Below, one piece after another: positions 8,120 through 15,889 of a DNA stretch of 64,000 nucleotides. The DNA lies in contig NZ_WMII01000014.1 in assembly GCF_009711265.1 (NCBI RefSeq), positions 3,461-67,460 of the forward strand. The letters run 5' to 3'. Both the position numbers and the translations under genes were made by a program. Each line of letters begins with the position of its first letter. Position 1 is the first letter of the stretch. This DNA is from Paracoccus shanxieyensis (GTDB lineage: Bacteria; Pseudomonadota; Alphaproteobacteria; Rhodobacterales; Rhodobacteraceae). Below the pieces are notes generated by a model. The model saw only the letters and a program-made list of their open reading frames with translations. It was not told the DNA's origin and did not search any database.

Positions 8120-8649
8120 GCGCGCAACTCCTGTGGCTGGGGAATGTCGCCCGGGGTTTCGGCGTCGATGCAGACACCCTGAAATGCCCCCAGCCGGGCC
8201 GAGAAATGATCGCGCACGAACAGCGCGCGTCCACAGCCGGGGCAGGTATAGGGGTCGGTCATCACCTCTTCGGCGATGGTCTTGCAATGCACGCATTGCA
8301 TCCGCCGCGCCGGGCTGCCGCAGTGCTGCGCCTGTATCGCCCCCTTGGGCAGACCCGCCGCCAGAAGCTGCGCCTGCGCCTGCGCAATCAGCCCGTGCGA
8401 CCCCGCCAGCCAGACCTGCAGGCCCATCTTCGCCTGCGACACCGCCCCGGCGATGGCGGCAGGCAGCGTCGCCGCCGGCGCCTTGGCCGAGACGCGCAGG
8501 ATGGTGGCCTTGGGCTTCAGTTCGGGCGCGCTGCCGATCAGCGCGTCCAGGGCCGCCATGCCCGCATCATCGGCGATCATCAAGGCGGACTGACAGGGCC
8601 GGGGCTCAAGCGGTGCAAAGCTGGGATGGCTGGCAATGCGTGGGGTCAT
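8116..8649 (-). CDS. dmmA: Dimethylamine monooxygenase subunit DmmA family protein with zinc ribbon
   Basis: This 177-residue protein has a small alpha/beta N-terminal domain resembling a nucleotide-binding half of a reductase (WLAGSHGLIAQAQAQLLAAGL). A C-terminal CxxC-x13-CxxC zinc ribbon follows: Cys119, Cys122, Cys136 and Cys139 in MQCVHC and YTCPGCG. This matches the DmmA subunit of dimethylamine monooxygenase, whose exact job is unsettled. I chose ATG 8649 because AAGGA precedes it by 8 bases; an earlier in-frame ATG at 8724 has no such support and would read through an intercistronic hairpin. It overlaps dmmB. Confidence 0.75.
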   Translation of the reverse strand: MTPRIASHPSFAPLEPRPCQSALMIADDAGMAALDALIGSAPELKPKATILRVSAKAPAATLPAAIAGAVSQAKMGLQVWLAGSHGLIAQAQAQLLAAGLPKGAIQAQHCGSPARRMQCVHCKTIAEEVMTDPYTCPGCGRALFVRDHFSARLGAFQGVCIDAETPGDIPQPQELRA

Positions 8650-8696
8650 CGGGGGTCCTTGGCGAAGATGCTGAGGCTGGGCGGGAAGGCGGGCGG

Positions 8697-8723
8697 TGAC
8701 GGGGGCCGCACGAGCCCCCGTCA
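8697..8723 (-). other. Intercistronic stem-loop between dmmD and dmmA
   Basis: A perfect 10-base-pair stem (arms TGACGGGGGC and GCCCCCGTCA) closes a 7-base loop just after the dmmD stop and 48 bases before dmmA. No T-run follows on the minus strand, so it looks like an mRNA-stabilising or processing hairpin and not an intrinsic terminator. Confidence 0.6.
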
Positions 8724-8730
8724 TCAGGGT

Positions 8731-9870
8731 TCAGCCCTTGGCGGTGCGGCGCTTCTTGTCGGGATCGAAGAAGGGCATCGCGGCGGTGGTCGCGGCGATC
8801 TCGCCATGCGTGGCGCAGTTGACGGTCAGCTTGGTGCCTTCATTGGCGCAATCGACGGGCAGGCGGGCAATCGCGACGGTCCAGTCGTTCAGGGGCGAAT
8901 ACATCGCCTGCGTCACCACGCCGACCTTCTGGCCGTCCTTGAAGACCGGCGCGCCGTTGCCGGGGACGTTCTTGCCGTCGAGCTTGAGGCCCCAGATCTT
9001 GAAGCGTTCGCGGCCTTTCAGGCGGTAATGCTCCTCGGCGCCGCGGAAGCCCTGCTTGCCGGGGCTGACGGTGAAATCCAGTCCCAGTTCCCACAGCGTG
9101 TCGCCGCCCGGCTGGTCGTCAAAGGGATACATCTCGGAATTGTCATAGGGGAAGAACAGCAGATAGCTTTCCGCCCGCAGCATATCCAGCGTGGTGAAGC
9201 GGCAGGGGATGATCCCCAGATCGGCACCTTCCTCAAGGATGCGGTCCCAGATCATCCCGGCATCCTGACCGCGCACGAACAGCTCATAGCCGCGTTCGCC
9301 GGTATAGCCCGTGCGCGAGATCATCGCGGGCTTGCCGAACAGCGAGGTCTGCAGATGCCCGAAATAGGCCAGATCGCGGATGCCCGGCACATGCTTTTCC
9401 AGAAAATCCACCGCCAGCGGCCCTTGCAGTGACAGATCGTGCAGGTTGTCGTCGAACCGGACCGAGACATCGCGGCCGTAAGCCGCCATGGTCAGCTGCT
9501 CGAACCCCTGACCCGAGCCGTGGACGACCATGAAGGCGTTCGGCCCGGTGCGATAGATCACGCAATCGTCCACGAACTTGCCCGCATCGTTCAGCATGCA
9601 GGCATAGACCGAGCGGCCCGGCATCAGCTTTTCCATGTTCCGCGTCGTCGCGCGTTCGATCACATGGCTGGCGGCGGGGCCGGTGACATGCACCTTTTTC
9701 AGCCCCGACACGTCCATGAGCCCTGCCTTGGTGCGGATCGCCATATATTCGGCATCCGGGTCGCCCGAGGTATAGGACCATGCGGTGCCCATGCCGCTCC
9801 AGTCCTCAAGGTCCGAGCCAAGGGCCCGGTGGCGGTCGCCAAGGGTCGAAAAGCGCCAGGAATTCGTCAT
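8731..9870 (-). CDS. dmmD: DmmD, GcvT-like folate-dependent aminomethyltransferase family protein
   Basis: This 379-residue protein is a stand-alone GcvT/aminomethyltransferase fold. It contains GLMDVSGLKKVHVTGPAA and SRTGYTGERGYELFV, the latter a hallmark of the folate-binding domain, and TLDMLRAESYLLFF. The family moves one-carbon units to tetrahydrofolate. In roseobacters an equivalent gene (dmmD) heads dmmDABC, and the order here is identical. It probably captures formaldehyde released from dimethylamine or methylamines as methylene-tetrahydrofolate; that role is inferred. GGAGAC lies before the ATG, 36 bases after tdm. Confidence 0.75.
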   Translation of the reverse strand: MTNSWRFSTLGDRHRALGSDLEDWSGMGTAWSYTSGDPDAEYMAIRTKAGLMDVSGLKKVHVTGPAASHVIERATTRNMEKLMPGRSVYACMLNDAGKFVDDCVIYRTGPNAFMVVHGSGQGFEQLTMAAYGRDVSVRFDDNLHDLSLQGPLAVDFLEKHVPGIRDLAYFGHLQTSLFGKPAMISRTGYTGERGYELFVRGQDAGMIWDRILEEGADLGIIPCRFTTLDMLRAESYLLFFPYDNSEMYPFDDQPGGDTLWELGLDFTVSPGKQGFRGAEEHYRLKGRERFKIWGLKLDGKNVPGNGAPVFKDGQKVGVVTQAMYSPLNDWTVAIARLPVDCANEGTKLTVNCATHGEIAATTAAMPFFDPDKKRRTAKG

Positions 9871-9906
9871 GTCTTGTCTCCGGTCATGATTGCGGGGGCG
9901 GCGGGT

Positions 9907-12270
9907 TCAGGACCGCGGCCGTTCTTTTTTCGGGTCGTAATGCGGGAAGGCCGAGATGCGGGCGGGCAGGCGTTTCTGCTGCCCGTCCAGCTTGCCGACC
10001 TCGATTTCCGTGCCCTCGGTGGCATGGGTGACATCGACGCGGGCCAGCGCGATCTGGCGGTCCAGCAGGGGCGACCACATGGCCGAGGTGATCTCGCCCA
10101 CCTGCGCACGCCCGATATGCAGGCAGTCGCCATGATGGGCGGGAATGCGGCTGTCGATGTCCAGCCCGACCAGCTTCCAGCGCGGATTGTCCTTGCGGCG
10201 CTGCAAGGCCTCGCGCCCGATAAAGTCGTCGGGCTTGCTTTTCAGCGGCACGGTGAAGCCGATGCCCGCCTCGAACGGGTCGGTCTGGTCGGTGAATTCG
10301 TGATCGGCAAAGATCAGCCCGGCTTCGATCCGCAAAAGGTCCAGCGCGGCCAGACCCATGGGCTTCAGCCCGAAGCGTTGGCCTGCGGTCTGGATCGCGT
10401 CAAACACCGCCGCGCCGTCCTTGGGATGGCAGAACACCTCATAGCCCAGCTCGCCGGTATAGCCGGTGCGCGACACGACCAGCGGCGCGCCCTCGGGCCC
10501 GCCAAGGCGCGCCACGGCAAAGCGGAACCAGCCCAGTTCGCGGATCGTCGGCTGCATGGGGGCGGTCCAGATCAGATCCGACAGCAGATCGCGCGAATTC
10601 GGCCCCTGCACCGCCAGATTGTGCAACTGATCCGTCGAGCCGCGCACCATCACCTTCAACCCAAGCTGGGCGGCCTGTTCGCGCAGCCATTCGCCGCCGT
10701 AATCGCTGCCGCCGATCCAGCGGAAGCGGTCATGGCTCATGCGGAACAGCGTGCCGTCGTCGATCATGCCGCCATGCGGATAGCACATCGCGGAATAGAC
10801 CACCTGCCCATCGCCCAGCTTCTTCACGTCGCGGGTCAGCACCCATTGCAGCAGCGCCTCGGCATCGGGGCCTGTCACCTCGAATTTGCGCAGCGCCGAC
10901 AGGTCCATCATCGTCACGGCGCTGCGGCAGGCGCGATATTCCTCTTCGGGCGAGGTGGTGGGGAAGGTGTTGGGCAGCCAGAAGCCCTTGTATTCGATGA
11001 AATCGCGGGTCTGCGCGGCGAAACTGTCGTGAAAGGCGGTCTGTCGGGTCATGATCGGTTCTAAATCCGGCATCGGGCGCCATGCGACGGCGCGCTGGAA
11101 TGTTTCGGTGGCGCCATAGCTGCGCACATGGATATCGGTCAGGTTCCAGCCATTGGCCGGGCTGGTATCGTCCGGGCAGGCCGAGGACACGCAGACGATG
11201 TCGGTCAGCGCCCGCATCAGCACATAATCGCCGGGCCGCGACCATGGCTCATCGGTCAGCAGCACGCCCTGCGCGTCGATCCATGTGTTGAAAAAGAAAT
11301 TCGCAGCCATCCAGCCTTTTCGAGGATCGACCCCGTAAGGGGCCAGCGCGGCATTGAAATTGTCCGAGCAGTTCGCATGGCCCGGATAACCGATATCGTC
11401 GTAATACTTGGCCGCGCAGGCCATGGCGAAGGCATCGTGGCGCCCGCAGGTATCCTGCACTACCTCGACCAGCGGCGTCATGTCCTGATCGAAATATTTC
11501 GCATGCAGCCCCGGCATGGCATAGCTGTGACCCAGAAGGGTGCGCGTCGTCGTCACGTCCAGCGGGTTCTGAATGCCGCGATCCAGCTTGCGGGCGTCGA
11601 AGCACTGAAAATCCGTGCATTGCCGCCCGTCGACATCCAGCACCTGAATATATTCTCCGGCCCGCACCAGATAGGCGCTGGCCGTGGCCGAGGAAATGCG
11701 CAGATCAAGGATCGGATCGGCCAGCGGATCGGGCAGATCGAACCGCAGCTTGGCCTGCGGGGTGGCGGACTGAAGCTGCACCACAAGGGGCGAGGCCGTG
11801 TCATGGGTTTCGGGCGACATCGCGGGCGCCGGGGCGGCCACGATCAGCCAGCCCGCGCCGCTGGCGGTGAATTCGGCGCTGTCGCCTGCGGGGCTGAAGC
11901 CGCCGAACAGCGTCACCGCGCAGTGCCCAGACAGGTCGATCCCCCGTGCGGCGATGCCGCGGGCCATCCGGGTCAGGCTGGCATCTTTCTGGCCAAGCGC
12001 GCGGCGCAGACCATGCGGTTCGTCGGTGGCCGCGACGCCCAGAAGCGCGGTATCGGTCCGGCCCTGCGCGTCGGCGGCGATCAGTTCGGCGCGCTGGCCG
12101 CCCTCGGCATTGGTGATGCGGATGCGATCGCCCGTCGCGATGGCCAGCATCAGCGCCCCGCCGCCCGGCACGACATGACGCTGGGGCGCGGCGCTGGCCA
12201 TGCGCAGGCCGCTGGGCTGGGGCGGGCCGGGCCGGAAAAGGCGGGGTTGGCTGGTCATGCGATCGCTCAT
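9907..12270 (-). CDS. tdm: Trimethylamine N-oxide demethylase (DUF1989 plus GcvT domains)
   Basis: This 787-residue two-domain protein has the architecture of Tdm. An N-terminal DUF1989 metal-binding module (about 20-400) carries conserved cysteines in CTDFQCF, DTCGRHD and CVSSACPDD. A GcvT-like folate-binding domain (about 407-787) contains SRTGYTGELGYEVF. Known Tdm enzymes split trimethylamine N-oxide into dimethylamine and formaldehyde using zinc and iron, and the C-terminal domain captures formaldehyde on tetrahydrofolate. ATG 12270 gives MSDRMTSQPRLF; an in-frame ATG at 12258 is equally possible, and neither has a strong ribosome-binding site. It follows tmm, its substrate supplier, but a terminator-like hairpin separates the two. 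Confidence 0.85.
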   Translation of the reverse strand: MSDRMTSQPRLFRPGPPQPSGLRMASAAPQRHVVPGGGALMLAIATGDRIRITNAEGGQRAELIAADAQGRTDTALLGVAATDEPHGLRRALGQKDASLTRMARGIAARGIDLSGHCAVTLFGGFSPAGDSAEFTASGAGWLIVAAPAPAMSPETHDTASPLVVQLQSATPQAKLRFDLPDPLADPILDLRISSATASAYLVRAGEYIQVLDVDGRQCTDFQCFDARKLDRGIQNPLDVTTTRTLLGHSYAMPGLHAKYFDQDMTPLVEVVQDTCGRHDAFAMACAAKYYDDIGYPGHANCSDNFNAALAPYGVDPRKGWMAANFFFNTWIDAQGVLLTDEPWSRPGDYVLMRALTDIVCVSSACPDDTSPANGWNLTDIHVRSYGATETFQRAVAWRPMPDLEPIMTRQTAFHDSFAAQTRDFIEYKGFWLPNTFPTTSPEEEYRACRSAVTMMDLSALRKFEVTGPDAEALLQWVLTRDVKKLGDGQVVYSAMCYPHGGMIDDGTLFRMSHDRFRWIGGSDYGGEWLREQAAQLGLKVMVRGSTDQLHNLAVQGPNSRDLLSDLIWTAPMQPTIRELGWFRFAVARLGGPEGAPLVVSRTGYTGELGYEVFCHPKDGAAVFDAIQTAGQRFGLKPMGLAALDLLRIEAGLIFADHEFTDQTDPFEAGIGFTVPLKSKPDDFIGREALQRRKDNPRWKLVGLDIDSRIPAHHGDCLHIGRAQVGEITSAMWSPLLDRQIALARVDVTHATEGTEIEVGKLDGQQKRLPARISAFPHYDPKKERPRS

Positions 12271-12274
12271 GAAG

Positions 12275-12308
12275 AAAAAGGGCGGGGCAGATTTCGGGCT
12301 GCCCCGCC
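12275..12308 (-). terminator. Intrinsic terminator-like hairpin between tmm and tdm
   Basis: On the minus strand a perfect 10-base-pair stem (GGCGGGGCAG and CTGCCCCGCC, at 12299-12308 and 12281-12290) with an 8-base loop is followed by CTTTTTC. It begins 8 bases after the tmm stop and ends 4 bases before the likely tdm start, so it may attenuate readthrough from tmm into tdm and dmm. Confidence 0.75.
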
Positions 12309-12316
12309 AGGGGGGA

Positions 12317-13660
12317 TCAGTTCTGCAGATAGGCTTCCATGCTGTCGTCCAGCGCATCCTTCCACGGGGTGTGGTGCTTGGGGGCCATCGTGCCGGTGAT
12401 GACCGAGCGATAGGAATTGTCGCGGAACCCCATGATGTTTTCGGCCTTGTGATGCTTCCATTCCAGGAAAGCCTCGCAGGCGCCATCCACGTCGAAATCG
12501 GGATAATCGGTCAGCGCGATCAGTTCCTTGACGTAATCGCCCTGATAATAGATCGCGTATTTATTGTCCGTGCCCGCATCCTCGCGCGCTTCGCGTTCGG
12601 CCACATCGGCCATCAGCTCTTGCTTGTCGGCGGGGATGGCGATGCGGTCCATGATGATATCGCGGGCATACCATGCCTGCGCATCGAACATGTTGAAGGT
12701 GAACCACTGGTCCTGCATCCCAAGATACAGCAGCTTGGGATTGTGGACATAGACGACGCCGCGATACAGATCCGCCGCCGCCAGCCGGTTCTTCGTCTTC
12801 AGCCGCAGATCGTCGGGCAGGAACGGGAAATAATGCTTGTATCCCGTGCACAGGATGATCGCATCCACCCGCTTGCTGGTCCCGTCCGAGAAATGCGCCG
12901 TATCCTCGGTCACATGCGACAGGATCGGCACTTCGCGCCAGTTCTCGGGCCAGTCAAAGCCCATCGGCGCGGTGCGATAGCTGACGGTGATGGATTTGCA
13001 GCCATATTTCCAGCATTGCGAACCGATATCCTCGGCGGAATAGGACGTGCCGATCAGCAGCACATCCTGCCCCTTGAACGCGCGGGCGTCGCGGAAATCA
13101 TGGGCGTGGACGATGCGGCCGTTGAACCGCTCGAAGCCCGGATATTCCGGCATGTTCGGCGTCGAGAAATGCCCCGAGGCCACGACGACCCAGTCGAACA
13201 CCTCGGAATAGACCCGATCATTCACCTGATCGTGGACGGTGACGGTGAAATTGTCGCCTTCGGCATCATAGACGACATTGCGCACCACGCTGGAAAACCG
13301 GATCCAGTCGCGCACTTCGGCCTTGTTCACCCGGCCTTCGATATAATCGAACATCACGGCGCGCGGCGGGTATGAGGCGATCTGCTTGCCGAAATGTTCC
13401 TCAAAGGAATAGTCGGCGAATTCAAGCCCTTCCTTGGGACCGTTCGACCAGAGATAGCGATACATCGAGCCATGCACCGGCTCGCCATATTCATCGACAC
13501 CCGTGCGCCATGTATAGTTCCACAACCCACCCCAGTTCGACTGCTTTTCAAAGCAGACCACCTCGGGGATCGCATCGCCCTTGGCGGCAGCGGACTGAAA
13601 GGCACGTAGCTGGGCAAGGCCCGAAGGCCCGGCGCCGATCACGGCGACACGCTGCGTCAT
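12317..13660 (-). CDS. tmm: Trimethylamine monooxygenase (bacterial flavin-containing monooxygenase)
   Basis: This 447-residue protein is a bacterial FMO of the Tmm type. It has the N-terminal FAD motif [11 protein letters not shown] (about 5-15), the FMO fingerprint [11 protein letters not shown], the NADPH motif [13 protein letters not shown] and the YLWSNGPKE loop near the active site. Tmm oxidises trimethylamine to trimethylamine N-oxide with NADPH and oxygen, the first step of aerobic degradation. I chose ATG 13660 because GGGAGATC precedes it and the FAD motif then begins at residue 5; the open frame upstream is not FMO-like. It heads the tmm-tdm-dmm operon and is divergent from a binding-protein gene. 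Confidence 0.92.
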   Translation of the reverse strand: MTQRVAVIGAGPSGLAQLRAFQSAAAKGDAIPEVVCFEKQSNWGGLWNYTWRTGVDEYGEPVHGSMYRYLWSNGPKEGLEFADYSFEEHFGKQIASYPPRAVMFDYIEGRVNKAEVRDWIRFSSVVRNVVYDAEGDNFTVTVHDQVNDRVYSEVFDWVVVASGHFSTPNMPEYPGFERFNGRIVHAHDFRDARAFKGQDVLLIGTSYSAEDIGSQCWKYGCKSITVSYRTAPMGFDWPENWREVPILSHVTEDTAHFSDGTSKRVDAIILCTGYKHYFPFLPDDLRLKTKNRLAAADLYRGVVYVHNPKLLYLGMQDQWFTFNMFDAQAWYARDIIMDRIAIPADKQELMADVAEREAREDAGTDNKYAIYYQGDYVKELIALTDYPDFDVDGACEAFLEWKHHKAENIMGFRDNSYRSVITGTMAPKHHTPWKDALDDSMEAYLQN

Positions 13661-13675
13661 CTTGATCTCCCTATT

Positions 13676-13721
13676 TTGGTTCGGACCAGTTTTCGGTCGC
13701 GTATTATTTGGCATGGACCAA
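13676..13721. promoter_or_regulatory. Twin TTGGnnnGGACCAnTT elements upstream of tmm
   Basis: Two related dyad-containing elements start at 13676 and 13708, exactly 32 bases apart, or about three helical turns. They share TTGG, GGACCA and a final TT (12 of 16 positions). They lie 16-61 bases upstream of tmm, in the gap shared with the divergent gene at 13830. A dimeric regulator site is inferred. Confidence 0.5.
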
Positions 13722-13829
13722 TTACCCGCCCATATTCCTTGCAGGTCAAGAATATTTCTTCTGATGAAGAGTGAAGTTTTTGACTTCTGCCCCAGGCCGG
13801 ACAAAATCCTTGCAGATAGGGGGTAAAAA

Positions 13830-15092
13830 TTGAGCATATCCTTGGCACAACAACTGGCCGTGTCCGGGGCCATGCCGCGACATCTGCGCAGCAGCGGCGG
13901 GCCGGTCCGAATCGGGTTTCTGGCGCCCCTCAGCGGACCTTCGGCGCCATGGGGCAGGCCGGGGCTGGATGGCTGCATGATCTGGGCCGATTGGGTGAAC
14001 GGGCAGGGCGGGCTGATCGTCGGCAACCGCCGCCTGCCGGTCGAGATCGTCGCCCGCGATGCCGCCCTGTCGCCGGAGGAAACCATTCTTGCCGGACGCG
14101 AACTGGTCGAGCGATCCGGCGTGCGCATTCTTCTGGCACTTGGCGGCGACAGTCTGCGCCCGGTGCTGCCTTGGCTGATGGCGCGGGGCGTGCTGACTTC
14201 GACACTGCTGCCTTTCGATCTGTCGCCGCGCACGCCCAGCCTGATCGCGCCTGCCGAAATCCATCCGGTCTTCGTCGTCACCGGCGTGGCGTGGCTGGCG
14301 CGGCAGCGGCCCGATCTGAAGCGCGTGGCGCTGTGCAGTCAGGAGGACATGATGGGCCGGCCCTCGCTTGCGACCTATCGCGCGGCCTTTGCCGCCGAAG
14401 GGATAAAGGTGGTGCATCAGGTGCGATACGACCCGAAATCCCGGGACGCCGATGCGATGGTCGCCGCCATGCTGGCCAGCGATCCGCAGATCCTGTGCTG
14501 GTGTTCATCCGAGCCGCATATGATCCATGCCCTGACCGAAGCCGCCTTTCATGCCGGGTTTCGCGGCCCGATCCTCAGCTGCACCGGCGACAATTACCGC
14601 CGGCTGGTGGCGCGGACCTCGGCGGAATTCATGGAAAATTTCATCTTTCATTTCCCCGATTTCGATGATCCGCAACTGATCGAGCGGACGTTCTTCTTTC
14701 GCCAGCCCTCGGCGTTTCATGCCAGCTATGGCGATCGCTTTCCCGGCCACTGGTCGGCCGTAAGCTGGGAATATCCAGCGATTCTTGACCTTTGGCAGTC
14801 GGCCGTCGAAATTGCCGGAACCACCGATCCGATGGCGGTGCTGGCAGCGATCAAGCGCGGCGGCCAGATGATGCAGGTCTTCGGCCCGGCCCGCTGGCAT
14901 GGCGAGGCGCTGTTTGGCATCGACAATGCGCTGATCGGCAGTTGGCCCGTCGTGCGGGTCATCGACGGCGTGGCGCGGATCGTGGAATTCGGCTCGGTGC
15001 TTGGCTGGCTGGCCCAGCATGAGCCGTTGCTGCTGCAGGAATTGCAGGCGCTGGATCTGCTGTGGCAGCAGCGCGTCAGCTCTCTTGCATGA
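13830..15092 (+). CDS. Type 1 periplasmic-binding-fold protein without signal peptide, possible cytoplasmic ligand sensor
   Basis: This 420-residue protein matches the LivJ/AmiC-type periplasmic-binding fold. It begins the domain with [17 protein letters not shown] (about 26-42) and continues through [17 protein letters not shown] and [14 protein letters not shown]. The N-terminus, [20 protein letters not shown], has no hydrophobic export signal or lipobox, so it is probably cytoplasmic. No permease or ATPase genes adjoin it. AmiC of Pseudomonas is a signal-less sensor of this fold, so a regulatory ligand sensor for the divergent tmm operon is a plausible inference; a degenerate transporter component is the alternative. 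The start is TTG 13830, with AGGGGGT a few bases before it. Its 3' end overlaps the convergent gntR gene by 17 bases. Confidence 0.7.
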   Translation: MSISLAQQLAVSGAMPRHLRSSGGPVRIGFLAPLSGPSAPWGRPGLDGCMIWADWVNGQGGLIVGNRRLPVEIVARDAALSPEETILAGRELVERSGVRILLALGGDSLRPVLPWLMARGVLTSTLLPFDLSPRTPSLIAPAEIHPVFVVTGVAWLARQRPDLKRVALCSQEDMMGRPSLATYRAAFAAEGIKVVHQVRYDPKSRDADAMVAAMLASDPQILCWCSSEPHMIHALTEAAFHAGFRGPILSCTGDNYRRLVARTSAEFMENFIFHFPDFDDPQLIERTFFFRQPSAFHASYGDRFPGHWSAVSWEYPAILDLWQSAVEIAGTTDPMAVLAAIKRGGQMMQVFGPARWHGEALFGIDNALIGSWPVVRVIDGVARIVEFGSVLGWLAQHEPLLLQELQALDLLWQQRVSSLA

Positions 15093-15789
15093 ACAGGCGC
15101 TGTTCTTCCAGCAGCGCCTGCTGCACCAGTTCCATGGCTTGCGGAATGTCGCGCGCGGTCAGCGCCGCCAGCAGCGCGATATAGGATTCGCATTGGCTGC
15201 GCAGGCGCTCGGGCGTCATGTGACGGCGCAGCATGGCGCTGCGCTGCGGCTGACGCCGTGCCTTGACCACCAGATTGTAGCAGGCGACCAGCAGCGGATT
15301 GCCGGTGCCTTCGACCAGCCGCATGTGGAAATCTTCTTCATGCCGCGCAAAGCTTGCCGGGTCGGCGGCGGTCTGCATCTGGTCCAAAACATCGGCCAGT
15401 GCGTCGATGGTCGCGGGGGGCATGTTGACGATGGCCAGCCGCGCGATCTCGGGTTCCAGAATGCCGCGCATGACCTGCAAATGCAGCGGCCCGGTCGCGG
15501 CGATGACCGGGGCGGCACTGTCCCAGCCGCCCGGTTCGGTTACAAAGGATCCCGCACCGGCGCGGCGCAGGATCAGCCCGCGGGTTTCCAGAATATCCAG
15601 CGCCTCGCGCAGGGTATTGCGCGCAACCTTCAGGCTTTCGGCCAGTTGCCGCTCGGCGGGCAGGCGGCTGCCGGGGGGGTAATCGCCTTGTGCCATGCGC
15701 GCGGCCAGCGCCTCGGCCACCATCTGCACGGTGGACCCCTGCGCCTTGTCGGGCTGGCTGCGCGGTACAGATTGCGGCAAAAGCGACAT
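15076..15789 (-). CDS. GntR-family regulator, FadR subfamily (FCD domain)
   Basis: This 237-residue protein has an N-terminal GntR winged helix (about 25-95; PPGSRLPAERQLAESLKVARNTLREALDIL is split across its recognition region) and a C-terminal all-helical FCD ligand domain. The FCD domain contains ILEPEIARLAIV and the metal-site histidine of HEEDFHMRLV. FadR-type regulators usually repress catabolic genes until a carboxylate ligand binds. I chose ATG 15789 because GGAGG lies 5 bases upstream. It follows gmaS by 100 bases on the same strand, and a 19-base perfect palindrome in that gap is a likely autoregulatory operator. Glutamate, N-methylglutamate or gamma-glutamylmethylamide are possible ligands by context only. 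Confidence 0.85.
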   Translation of the reverse strand: MSLLPQSVPRSQPDKAQGSTVQMVAEALAARMAQGDYPPGSRLPAERQLAESLKVARNTLREALDILETRGLILRRAGAGSFVTEPGGWDSAAPVIAATGPLHLQVMRGILEPEIARLAIVNMPPATIDALADVLDQMQTAADPASFARHEEDFHMRLVEGTGNPLLVACYNLVVKARRQPQRSAMLRRHMTPERLRSQCESYIALLAALTARDIPQAMELVQQALLEEQRLFMQES

Positions 15790-15863
15790 GCGGCCTCCGA
15801 CGGCATAAGGACGACGCGAGCGTATCGCGCCGTCCGAAAGATTGCCATCGGGGATTGAACCAA

Positions 15864-15882
15864 TTGCGCCAAATTGGCGCAA
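15864..15882. promoter_or_regulatory. 19-base perfect palindrome, candidate GntR operator
   Basis: Arms TTGCGCCAA and TTGGCGCAA flank a single central A. The site lies 8 bases beyond the gmaS stop and 75 bases upstream of the gntR start. FadR-subfamily regulators typically bind short palindromes of this size, often before their own gene; binding here is inferred. Confidence 0.65.
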
Positions 15883-15889
15883 CTGTGGC

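Noticed and set aside
13661..14281. A 207-codon N-terminal extension of tmm
   Set aside because: The extra sequence is unlike any FMO, and ATG 13660 has a good ribosome-binding site with the FAD motif at residue 5.
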